Shown here piece by piece: positions 1 to 5,995 of a stretch of DNA of 8,457 bases (positions are counted from its first letter, which is position 1; every line of letters starts with the position of its first letter). Below the pieces are notes generated by a model, which saw nothing but the letters and a program-made list of their open reading frames with translations, had not been told where the DNA came from and did no database searches. The stretch spans positions 1 through 8,457 of the forward strand of contig CALGHC010000868.1 of the NCBI GenBank assembly GCA_937915965.1. Direction: 5' to 3'. Both the position numbers and the translations under genes were made by a program. This stretch comes from an uncultured Myxococcales bacterium. GTDB taxonomy: Bacteria; Myxococcota_A; UBA9042.

Positions 1-1568
1 TGTGGCGCGCGGACGACGATGGGAGCTTGGTGGCGGCCGCGCGTGCGGCAGCGGACCCGCGCGGCGTGCGAGCGGAGCTGATCGAACGCTGGATAGAGGA
101 AGCCGCCGAACTGAATCTCGCAGATCGGACGCCTCCCAGCCCAGGCCAGACCAATCGAGGCGCCAACGATCGCCGACTCGCAGATCGGCGTGTCGACGAC
201 GCGCGCCTCTCCAAAGCGCTCAACCAGGCCCTGGCTGACCCGGAACACGCCGCCGAGGCCGGCGACGTCCTCGCCGATCAGCAGCGTGTCTGGCGCCTCG
301 TCGAGCACCTCGGCCAGCGCCAGTCCGATCGCCTCAACCATGTTCATCTCGACGCAGGGGCCGGCCGTCGGCGGGACCTGCCAGGGGGTGGCGTCGGTCA
401 CCGGGCCCGCGACCGGGGGGAGCAGGTGGAGGGGACCTGCGCCGTCGTCAGTACGTCGGCGGGCGGCAGCGCGGATGGCCTCGGCTCGCTGGCGCCGCAG
501 GTCCGGAGGCAGGTCGGCCCAGACATGGTCAAAGACGGCGGCGGGGCGATCGACGAGCCCGGCCGCGAGCTCCTCTGCGGTCTGAACTGCAGAGCGAATG
601 CGCTGCTCGACCTCGACGACCCACGCAGCCTCGCGTTCGACATCCCACACGCCCGCCGCACACAGGCGCGCCCGGGTTCGCGCGAGCGCGTCGCCGCTGC
701 GGTCCTCATCGGCCTGGCCGCAGCAGCCGAGTGCGTCGTCGAGGGCGCTGTGTCCGCCCTCACGCCGGGTCAGGGCCTCGACCAGAGTCGGCCCCTTGCC
801 CCGGCGGGCCCGTTCGAGCGCGGCGGTGACGACCTCGTAGACGGCGCCGACGTCGTCCCCGTCGACGCGGATGCCGGCGCAGCCATAGGCGACAGACTTG
901 CGCGCGAGGGTCGTCTCGGCGGTCTGCGACGTGGTCGGTGTCGACAGCGCGATCTGATTGTTCTGGCAGAAGAACACGACCGGAAGGCGCCGCACGGCGG
1001 CGAGGTTGAGGGCCTCGTGGAAGTCGCCCGTGCTGGTCGCGCCGTCGCCGTGGCACGCGAGGACAGCGTCGTCGCTGCCGGCCAGCGTCTCGGCCCAGGC
1101 AAGGCCGACGGCGTGGGGCAGGTGGCTGCCGACCGGCGCGCAGATCGGCAGCGTCCTGCTGTCGTGGATGTTGGCCTCCTCAAAGCCCATCCAGTAGAGC
1201 AACATGCGCTCAAGGGGGACGTCGCGGCTGGCGATCAGGCCACTCTCGCGGAAGCTTGGCACCAGCCAGTCGTCGTCGCGCATGGCGAGCGCGGCACCGA
1301 CCTGCGCGGCCTCCTGGCCAGCGAATGGGGTGTAGACGCCGGCCCGGCCGCTGCGCGACAGCGCGACCAGTTTGCGATCGACCAGACGTACGAAGCGCAT
1401 CTGCCGGTACGCACGGACCAACCAGTCCAGGTCGTCGCGCCCGCGTCGGCGTCGGCCGCCGGCGCTCGCGCGCCCCCCACTAGCGACGCGGAGAGGTCCG
1501 GGGGCATCACTCGGCGCCCTGGCGCGGTCGGTGTCGGCACGTGGTGCGGCTGATCTGGACTCTCGCAT
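1..1568 (-). CDS. 2-oxoacid dehydrogenase E1, fused alpha-beta (5' part of gene; C-terminus beyond left edge)
   Basis: This is a thiamine-diphosphate E1 of the pyruvate/branched-chain 2-oxoacid dehydrogenase complexes. In this family E1 decarboxylates a 2-oxoacid and passes the acyl group to lipoyl-E2 in the cytoplasm. The reading frame is open from ATG 1568-1566 to the window edge (522 residues seen). Residues ~46-390 are alpha-like: a GVYTPFAGQEAAQ segment, then the cofactor motif GDG (174-176) and, 26 residues later, NN (203-204), and a GGHS loop with His273. Beta begins near residue 405 (MNMVEAIGLALAEVLDEAPD), with GED at 432-434 and later CEIQFGGFLYPAFDQL. About 200 beta residues should lie outside the window. 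No stop separates the two parts. Residues 1-45 are an Arg/Ala-rich extension of unclear role. No other ATG precedes residue 57, and a weak AAGG lies ~9 bases before the start. Family is sure; substrate (pyruvate or branched-chain) is not decidable. No E2 or E3 gene is visible. Confidence 0.93.
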   Translation of the reverse strand, partial: MRESRSAAPRADTDRARAPSDAPGPLRVASGGRASAGGRRRRGRDDLDWLVRAYRQMRFVRLVDRKLVALSRSGRAGVYTPFAGQEAAQVGAALAMRDDDWLVPSFRESGLIASRDVPLERMLLYWMGFEEANIHDSRTLPICAPVGSHLPHAVGLAWAETLAGSDDAVLACHGDGATSTGDFHEALNLAAVRRLPVVFFCQNNQIALSTPTTSQTAETTLARKSVAYGCAGIRVDGDDVGAVYEVVTAALERARRGKGPTLVEALTRREGGHSALDDALGCCGQADEDRSGDALARTRARLCAAGVWDVEREAAWVVEVEQRIRSAVQTAEELAAGLVDRPAAVFDHVWADLPPDLRRQRAEAIRAAARRRTDDGAGPLHLLPPVAGPVTDATPWQVPPTAGPCVEMNMVEAIGLALAEVLDEAPDTLLIGEDVAGLGGVFRVSQGLVERFGEARVVDTPICESAIVGASIGLAWAGRRPICEIQFGGFLYPAFDQLRSHAARVRCRTRGRHQAPIVVRAP

Positions 1569-1618
1569 GGTCGCTTGCCTTGGCGCGAACGAGTGACTCG
1601 GCACGCCCGCCGTCCCGG

Positions 1619-1647
1619 GCGCAGGTCGGGCGCAGGTCGGGTGTAGG
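1619..1647. repeat. 11-bp tandem repeat, two perfect copies plus a degenerate third
   Basis: The unit GCGCAGGTCGG occurs at 1619-1629 and 1630-1640. It is followed by GTGTAGG (1641-1647), which matches the first seven bases of the unit with two changes. It lies 51-79 bases upstream of the E1 start codon. A period near one helical turn is compatible with side-by-side protein binding, but a chance G+C-rich repeat is equally possible. Confidence 0.55.
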
Positions 1648-1752
1648 AGCGAGGCTTTGACCGCGCCACGGAGCGACGGTGTCCGCGACGAGTCGACGAT
1701 CGCGAGGGCGCGCCAGCAGCATGCGGGGCAGCCCAGATGGCAGTAGTTTCTG

Positions 1753-1781
1753 CCGATATTATCGGAGATGCAACTTTTGCA
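1753..1781. promoter_or_regulatory. pair of adjacent 13-bp palindromes, candidate operator
   Basis: CCGATATTATCGG (1753-1765) is a perfect 6-1-6 inverted repeat. Three bases later TGCAACTTTTGCA (1769-1781) is a perfect 5-3-5 inverted repeat. The centres are 16 bases apart. Both lie in the least G+C-rich part of the divergent intergenic region. Such sites often bind dimeric repressors or activators; that role is inferred, and I do not recognise a known regulator consensus. Confidence 0.4.
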
Positions 1782-2058
1782 CGCCTTTGCACTGCGCCAG
1801 CACGCACAACAGAAACCGATCGCGCGGCCTGCTGGCAGGGGCGCTACGAGCGACTGCAGGCGATTCAGGACCGTCGCTTCAATCTGGCACGGCCCCGTCG
1901 ATCGGCGTCTGAACGCGCCGGCGCAGGTGATCGTTGATGCCCGAGAAGTGCTCGCAACCGAGGAAGCCGCGGACGACGTCCGGCGCGGCTGCGTCCCCGA
2001 CTACCCTGGGCGCTCTGGTGGTTGCGCTGCAGACTCGCTAACATGCCGCCGTGCCACC

Positions 2059-2064
2059 AGGAGG
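2059..2064 (+). promoter_or_regulatory. ribosome binding site of the fibre-like gene
   Basis: A full AGGAGG lies 8 bases before the ATG at 2073. It decides the start: the in-frame TTG at 2022 and ATG at 2043 lie upstream of this site, and starting at either would place residues ahead of an otherwise textbook signal peptide. Confidence 0.8.
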
Positions 2065-2072
2065 CTCCCGCC

Positions 2073-3761
2073 ATGTTGATGCCATTGAAGTCGCTGTTTG
2101 TCGCCGTCGCGCTCGCCGCCGCGGCCGTCCCTGCCGTCGCCCTCGCCGCGACGCTGCCGCTGCAGGGCGTGCTGCGCTCTGGTGGCGGCGGGCCTGTCGC
2201 TGACGGCAGCTACGTCATTGTCGCGTCGCTGTACGACAAGATCGACGGCCAAGAGCCGATCTGGCAGGAGCTGGTCAACAAGGTGGCCGTCGAGTCGGGC
2301 TTCTTCGCCTTCGAGCTCGGCGCGGTGAAGGCGATCGACGCGGCGCTGCTCGAGAGCGGCCAGCCACTGTGGCTGGGCATCCAGGTCGGCGGCACCGACG
2401 AGCTGCCGCGCGTCGCGTTGGCGCCAGTACCGTCGGCGTGGCACGCCCACGTCGCTGCAGCAGGCGCGTTCGCCTATGCGGCGTCGACCGAGCCCGCCGG
2501 TGCGGCGACCGCGCTCGACTGTTCGGCTTGCGTCACGGCGACGATGATCGCGCCGACGGCGATCGAGTCCAGCCACGTCAACTTCACCTACGCCGGCTCG
2601 GCCAGCAAAGGCGGCGCAGCCAACGAGGCCGCGCACGCGCTCGCCGCCGACCTCGCCACCGAAGCGGACCACGCCGCCACCGCGACCGCCGCGGAGACGG
2701 CCAAGACCGCAGATTTCGCCAAGGCCGCCGACTCCGCGACCACCGCCGAGGAGGTCAAGTGCACCGGCTGCATCACCCTCAATCACCTCGCCGACGGCGT
2801 CGCCAGCGGCTTCCTGTCGACCAAAGGAGGCACCGTGCAGGGGCCGGTGACGTTGTCAGGCGGCGTCGACCTGTCTGGTTCGACCCTCGCAGGAGCCAAC
2901 CTCGCCGCCGTCGACGTCAGCAAGGACGCCTGCGCGCCGGCCCTCTTCGGTCGGATCGCGATCGACAGCGGCTCGACCAAACTGCATTTCTGCAACGGCA
3001 GCGTCTGGAAGCAGCTGCTCACCTGCGAGAGCGTCTGCAAGCCGGCGGGCAGCGTCGCCTGTGGCCAGACGATCGTCACCGACTGCGGTGATCCAGGTGG
3101 CTGCAAGGGCACCGGTACGCTGTGCGAGCCGGGCAAGTCATGCGTCGCCGAGAAGTGCGTCGGCGTCGGCGAGACCAAGGACAACCCCGCGGCAAGCTGC
3201 AAGGCGATCCTCGACGGCAACGCCGAGGCCGCCGACGGCCTGTACTGGGTCGACCTCGACGGCGACGGTCTCGGCGAGGCGGCCGAGCTCACCTGCAACA
3301 TGACGGGCGGCGGCTGGACCTTGCTGAGCCAGGACGACTTCGAAGGTTCGGCGGGCGGCTGGAGCCCCAACACGATCACGGCGTGCGGCAGCTACGGCAA
3401 GATCCTCGGCGGCTACAACACGTTTGGCACCGGCAATACGGCGACGCGCACGTTCGCGGTGCTGCCCGCCCACACGGACATCCGCGTCAAGCTGGATTTC
3501 ATCCGTATCGACAGCTGGGACGGCGAGAACGGCTGGCTGCAGATCGACGGCGGCCAGGTCTGGGTCAAGAATGGTCAGCACGCCAATGGGGCACCGGTCT
3601 GCGGCTCGGGCAGCAGTGGCTGGAACGAGGAGAAGTGGCCGGTGGACCACTCGATGAAGCACGCCGCCGCGTCGCTGACGGTGAAGGTCGGCAGCAGCCT
3701 GGATTCAGCTCCGAGCGACGAATCATGGGGCATGGACAACGCGTCGGTGTGGATGCTGTAG
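2073..3761 (+). CDS. secreted fibre-like protein with fibrinogen-like segment and C-terminal beta-sandwich domain
   Basis: A 562-aa exported protein of unknown function. Residues 1-25 are a signal peptide (MLMPLKSLF, hydrophobic Ala/Val core, likely cleavage after ALA25). The next ~100 residues (LPLQGVLRSGGGGPVADGSY ... LPRVALAPVPSAWHA) match a domain type common at the N-terminus of exported or tail-fibre-like proteins in these bacteria. An Ala/Asp-rich stretch at ~180-228 has roughly seven-residue periodicity, likely a coiled coil, and is flanked by two CxxC motifs (C150/C153 and C230/C233). A Cys-rich stretch follows at ~325-366. NPAASCKAIL (from 371) and GGGWTLL (412-418) resemble the start of fibrinogen-like domains, but the rest of that domain is absent. 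Residues ~421-562 (DDFEGSAGGW ... DSWDGENGW ... DESWGMDN) look like a complete beta-sandwich domain. Adhesion or surface binding is plausible but not shown. Confidence 0.87.
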   Translation: MLMPLKSLFVAVALAAAAVPAVALAATLPLQGVLRSGGGGPVADGSYVIVASLYDKIDGQEPIWQELVNKVAVESGFFAFELGAVKAIDAALLESGQPLWLGIQVGGTDELPRVALAPVPSAWHAHVAAAGAFAYAASTEPAGAATALDCSACVTATMIAPTAIESSHVNFTYAGSASKGGAANEAAHALAADLATEADHAATATAAETAKTADFAKAADSATTAEEVKCTGCITLNHLADGVASGFLSTKGGTVQGPVTLSGGVDLSGSTLAGANLAAVDVSKDACAPALFGRIAIDSGSTKLHFCNGSVWKQLLTCESVCKPAGSVACGQTIVTDCGDPGGCKGTGTLCEPGKSCVAEKCVGVGETKDNPAASCKAILDGNAEAADGLYWVDLDGDGLGEAAELTCNMTGGGWTLLSQDDFEGSAGGWSPNTITACGSYGKILGGYNTFGTGNTATRTFAVLPAHTDIRVKLDFIRIDSWDGENGWLQIDGGQVWVKNGQHANGAPVCGSGSSGWNEEKWPVDHSMKHAAASLTVKVGSSLDSAPSDESWGMDNASVWML

Positions 3762-3853
3762 GCGCGTCGGTGTGGATGCTGGCAACGTGGCAGTGCGGAT
3801 GCTGGCAACGCGTCACGGTGGACGCTGTAAACGCGTCGGTGGATGCTGTGGCA
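3741..3853 (+). repeat. 23-bp tandem repeat, about five copies, starting inside the gene end
   Basis: Copies begin at 3741, 3764, 3787, 3810 and 3833, exactly 23 bases apart. The 18-base core GCGTCGGTGTGGATGCTG is identical in copies 1 and 2. Copies 3 and 4 are diverged, and copy 5 lacks two bases. The five-base tails are TAGGC, GCAAC, GCAAC, TAAAC and TGGCA. Copy 1 encodes the last six residues (ASVWML) and the TAG stop of the fibre-like gene; the rest fills the gap to the hydrolase gene. Since 23 is not a multiple of three, later copies are not a coding extension. Confidence 0.9.
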
Positions 3854-3870
3854 GCGCCCGCGCGCCCCCT

Positions 3871-3887
3871 CACCACTGCCGGTGGTG
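3871..3887 (+). terminator. G+C-rich hairpin between the fibre-like and hydrolase genes (possible terminator or leader structure)
   Basis: CACCAC (3871-3876) and GTGGTG (3882-3887) form a perfect six-pair stem with a five-base loop. There is no T-run after it, so it is not a classical intrinsic terminator. It lies 15 bases before the GGAG of the hydrolase gene, so it could equally be a structure in that gene's leader. Confidence 0.3.
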
Positions 3888-3902
3888 TCCGAAAGCCAAA
3901 GC

Positions 3903-3906
3903 GGAG
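3903..3906 (+). promoter_or_regulatory. ribosome binding site of the hydrolase gene
   Basis: GGAG lies 8 bases before ATG 3915. It selects this start over the in-frame ATG at 3843, which sits inside the 23-bp repeat array and would put 24 non-signal residues ahead of the lipoprotein leader. Confidence 0.7.
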
Positions 3907-3914
3907 CATCGCCG

Positions 3915-5951
3915 ATGAAGACAACGTTTGCCCTCCATTTCCCCCGGCACCCCGCCGTTCGGCGGGCGTCGCTGTCGGCCGCGCGCGCGGCATCCCTCGC
4001 CGCGTGCTGCGGTCTGTTGGCCCCAATCACCGCTTGCAGCAGCGACGAGGCCAAACCAGCCGATGACGACACCGCGCCAGCGATCGAGCTGATCAATGGC
4101 TGCAACCCGATCGCCGCGGACTGGGACTGCCTGCTGCCCTACCCTTCGGACGTCTTCCTGGTCGATGACGACTCGTTGCCGTCCGGCCGCCGCGTCGTCG
4201 TGGGACCGCAGGCGCTGCCCCATACGACCAAGGGCGATGGCGTCGATCCGCTGGCGATGTATCCCGCAGACGGCGCTCCGACGAACCTGGCCTTGCTCGC
4301 CTGGTTCCCCGACGGCATCGACCCGGCGTCCCTCACCGATCTCGGCGGCGACATCGCCGCGACCCGGGCGATCGGACCGACCACCCTGATCCTCAACACC
4401 GACACCGGCGAATCGGTGCTGCACTTCGCCGAGCTGGACGCCCAGGCGCCGCCACCGGCGAAGCAAGCGCTGATCCTCCGACCGCTGGTCCGACTCGCGG
4501 CGCGCACCCGCTACATCGTCGCGATCCACGGCGTGACGCGGCCAAATGGAAGCTTGCACGCGCCACCGGCTGCGTTTGCCAAGCTGCGCGACGGAACGGC
4601 CGCCGCCGAGCCGAGCCTCGCCGGCCTGGCGGCGCACTTCGACAAGGCTGTCTTCCCTGCGCTCGTCGACGCGGGGGTCGAGCGCGCGTCTCTGCAGCTG
4701 GCATGGGACTTCACGACCGGCAGCGACGAGATCGCCACCCGGGACATGATCGCGATGCGCGCCGACGCCATCGAGCGGCTGGCCGCCTCGCCGCCAGCCG
4801 TAAAGATCCTCAGCGTAACCGACCACGTCGACGCCAAGACGTGGCGGCGAATCGAGGGCGAGCTGACGGTACCGCTGTACTGCGAGGACGCCGAACCGCG
4901 CGCCGCCTTGAACCGCGACGCCGCCGGCGAGGTCGTCGCCAACGGCACAGCCCAGGTGCCGTTTACGCTGCGCATCCCGAACAGCGTCACGCCGACTCTG
5001 GCTGACGATGGCCCGGCGCGGGTGTTGCAGTTCGGTCACGGCTTCTTCGGCGGACGCGGCGAGATCGACGAGGGCTTTGTCGTCGATTTCACCCAGCGAA
5101 CGCGCATGGTCGTGGTCGCGGTTGACTGGTGGGGCATGAGCAAGGTCGACCTGGGCGGCGTCCTGATCGACATGTCGAGCGATCTCGCCCAGTCGATCCG
5201 CTTTGGCGACCGCGTCCATCAAGCGATGATCAACCAGATGGCGCTCTCCGAGGCGGTGCGCACCACCCTCGCCGAGCTGCCACAGCTTCGCGAGGGCGGC
5301 CAGCTCATCTACGACCCCGATCAGCTGTACTTCTACGGGATCAGCCAGGGTCACATTCTCGGCGGCTTCTACGCGGCGCTGACGACTCATGTCGACCGAA
5401 TCGCCCTGGGCGCTGGTGGCGCCGGCTTCGTCTTGATGATGTCGCGGGCGATGCCTTTTGCGTCATTCCGCGCGCTGATCGCGGCGCAGCTGCCCGCGCC
5501 GATCGACATCCAGAAGCTCACCGCCCTGCTCGCCCCGGGGCTTGACCGCATCGATCCGCTGACCTGGGCGCCGCGGGTGCTGACCAACACCTTGCCCGGC
5601 AGCCCGACAAGCCGACGCGTGGTGGTGCAGATGGGCCTGGGCGACACCTCGGTCCCCAACGTCGCCACGGAGCTGCACGCGCGGGCGCTGGGCCTGTCGC
5701 TGCTGGTGCCGTCGCCGCGGCCGGTGCCCGGGCTGCCGACGGTATCGGCGCCAACCGACGCCTCGGTGTTCGCGGTCTGGGACTTTGGCATCTCGCCGCT
5801 GCCAGACCTGATCGGCCGGCCACCAGCGAACAGCAACCACGTCCACGAGTCGCTACGCCGCAGCGACGCCAGCATCAAACAGCTCGACGCGTTCCTGCGA
5901 CCCGATGGCCAGGTGATCGACGTCTGCGGCGGCAGCTGGTGCAAAGAGTAG
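3915..5951 (+). CDS. lipoprotein of alpha/beta-hydrolase fold (lipase/esterase-like)
   Basis: A 678-aa probable exported ester hydrolase; the substrate is unknown. The leader ends in a lipobox, ITAC|SS, with Cys41 as the expected lipidated residue, then an acidic linker (SSDEAKPADDD). The early segment CLLPYPSDVFL resembles the N-terminal region of bacterial lipases of the 'virulence factor lipase' type. Catalytic features follow in the usual order: HGFFGG (His375 on) as likely oxyanion loop, GISQG with nucleophile Ser477, GDTSVPN with Asp577 as likely acid, and NHVHES with His642 or His644 as likely base. The chain ends with a Cys pair (VCGGSWCKE). It lies 153 bases after the fibre-like gene on the same strand, so co-transcription is possible. 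A large antisense frame over it (3870-5390) is a codon-bias shadow. Fold is well supported; location and substrate are inferred. Confidence 0.88.
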   Translation: MKTTFALHFPRHPAVRRASLSAARAASLAACCGLLAPITACSSDEAKPADDDTAPAIELINGCNPIAADWDCLLPYPSDVFLVDDDSLPSGRRVVVGPQALPHTTKGDGVDPLAMYPADGAPTNLALLAWFPDGIDPASLTDLGGDIAATRAIGPTTLILNTDTGESVLHFAELDAQAPPPAKQALILRPLVRLAARTRYIVAIHGVTRPNGSLHAPPAAFAKLRDGTAAAEPSLAGLAAHFDKAVFPALVDAGVERASLQLAWDFTTGSDEIATRDMIAMRADAIERLAASPPAVKILSVTDHVDAKTWRRIEGELTVPLYCEDAEPRAALNRDAAGEVVANGTAQVPFTLRIPNSVTPTLADDGPARVLQFGHGFFGGRGEIDEGFVVDFTQRTRMVVVAVDWWGMSKVDLGGVLIDMSSDLAQSIRFGDRVHQAMINQMALSEAVRTTLAELPQLREGGQLIYDPDQLYFYGISQGHILGGFYAALTTHVDRIALGAGGAGFVLMMSRAMPFASFRALIAAQLPAPIDIQKLTALLAPGLDRIDPLTWAPRVLTNTLPGSPTSRRVVVQMGLGDTSVPNVATELHARALGLSLLVPSPRPVPGLPTVSAPTDASVFAVWDFGISPLPDLIGRPPANSNHVHESLRRSDASIKQLDAFLRPDGQVIDVCGGSWCKE

Positions 5952-5972
5952 CCAGCTGGTGCAAGGAGTAGC
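5933..5972 (+). repeat. 20-bp tandem duplication spanning the hydrolase stop codon
   Basis: CAGCTGGTGCAAAGAGTAGC (5933-5952) is directly followed by a second copy (5953-5972) with one A-to-G change. Copy 1 contains the last codons (SWCKE) and TAG stop of the hydrolase gene; copy 2 lies wholly in the 36-base convergent gap. The junction creates the palindrome CCAGCTGG (5952-5959). Confidence 0.93.
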
Positions 5973-5995
5973 TGCACGCCGAGGCGGTCAGCAGC
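5971..5995. terminator. inverted repeat in the convergent gene gap, weak bidirectional terminator candidate
   Basis: GCTGC (5971-5975) pairs with GCAGC (5991-5995), enclosing CGCC (5977-5980) and GGCG (5983-5986). It sits where the plus and minus transcripts meet and overlaps the stop of the minus-strand lipoprotein gene. The inner loop would be only two bases and there is no T-run, so the call is weak. Confidence 0.25.

Larger units (their letters stand above)
1569..2072. other. divergent intergenic region without a convincing gene
   Basis: This stretch separates the minus-strand E1 gene from the plus-strand fibre-like gene, so it should hold both promoters. Short frames exist in it, but none has family-like sequence, a good ribosome binding site or the strong third-position G/C of the neighbouring genes. 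Positions 1741-1790 are clearly less G+C-rich than the rest (23 G/C in 50 by my count), which suits a promoter or operator. No clean -35/-10 pair could be assigned on either strand. Confidence 0.6.

Noticed and set aside
341..347. ATG codons at the beta region as the start of a separate E1 beta gene
   Set aside because: The alpha frame continues through without a stop; a separate start is not needed, although internal initiation cannot be excluded.
27..1553. Plus-strand open frame of about 508 codons
   Set aside because: It is codon-aligned opposite the E1 gene and reads as low-complexity Arg/Ala/Gly/Val; the minus strand gives clear E1 motifs.
1776..1790. Sigma-54-like sequence TTGCACGCCTTTGCA
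   Set aside because: The distance between the two G elements is one base short of the fixed spacing and the first element lacks GG.
1737..1937. Small plus-strand frame of 66 codons in the divergent intergenic region
   Set aside because: No convincing ribosome binding site, mixed third-position bases unlike the neighbours, and it covers the palindromes; no family resemblance.
2022..2044. TTGCGC and TAACAT as a -35/-10 promoter pair before the fibre-like gene
   Set aside because: Only 11 bases separate them instead of about 17, and no better -35 lies at the right distance from TAACAT.
1768..2079. Plus-strand frame of 103 codons running into the fibre-like gene start
   Set aside because: It overlaps the AGGAGG and ATG of the real gene in another frame and has an Arg/Ala/Thr-rich shadow composition.
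2001..2786. Minus-strand open frame of about 261 codons, Gly/Arg-rich
   Set aside because: Lies opposite the signal peptide and N-terminal domain of the fibre-like gene; composition is that of an antisense shadow.
3759..3830. Translation past the TAG of the fibre-like gene into the repeats
   Set aside because: The continuation is Arg/Cys-rich and ends at a TAA at 3828-3830; the domain before the TAG already looks complete.
3870..5390. Minus-strand open frame of about 506 codons
   Set aside because: Shadow of the hydrolase gene caused by G/C-rich third positions; it has no recognisable motif.
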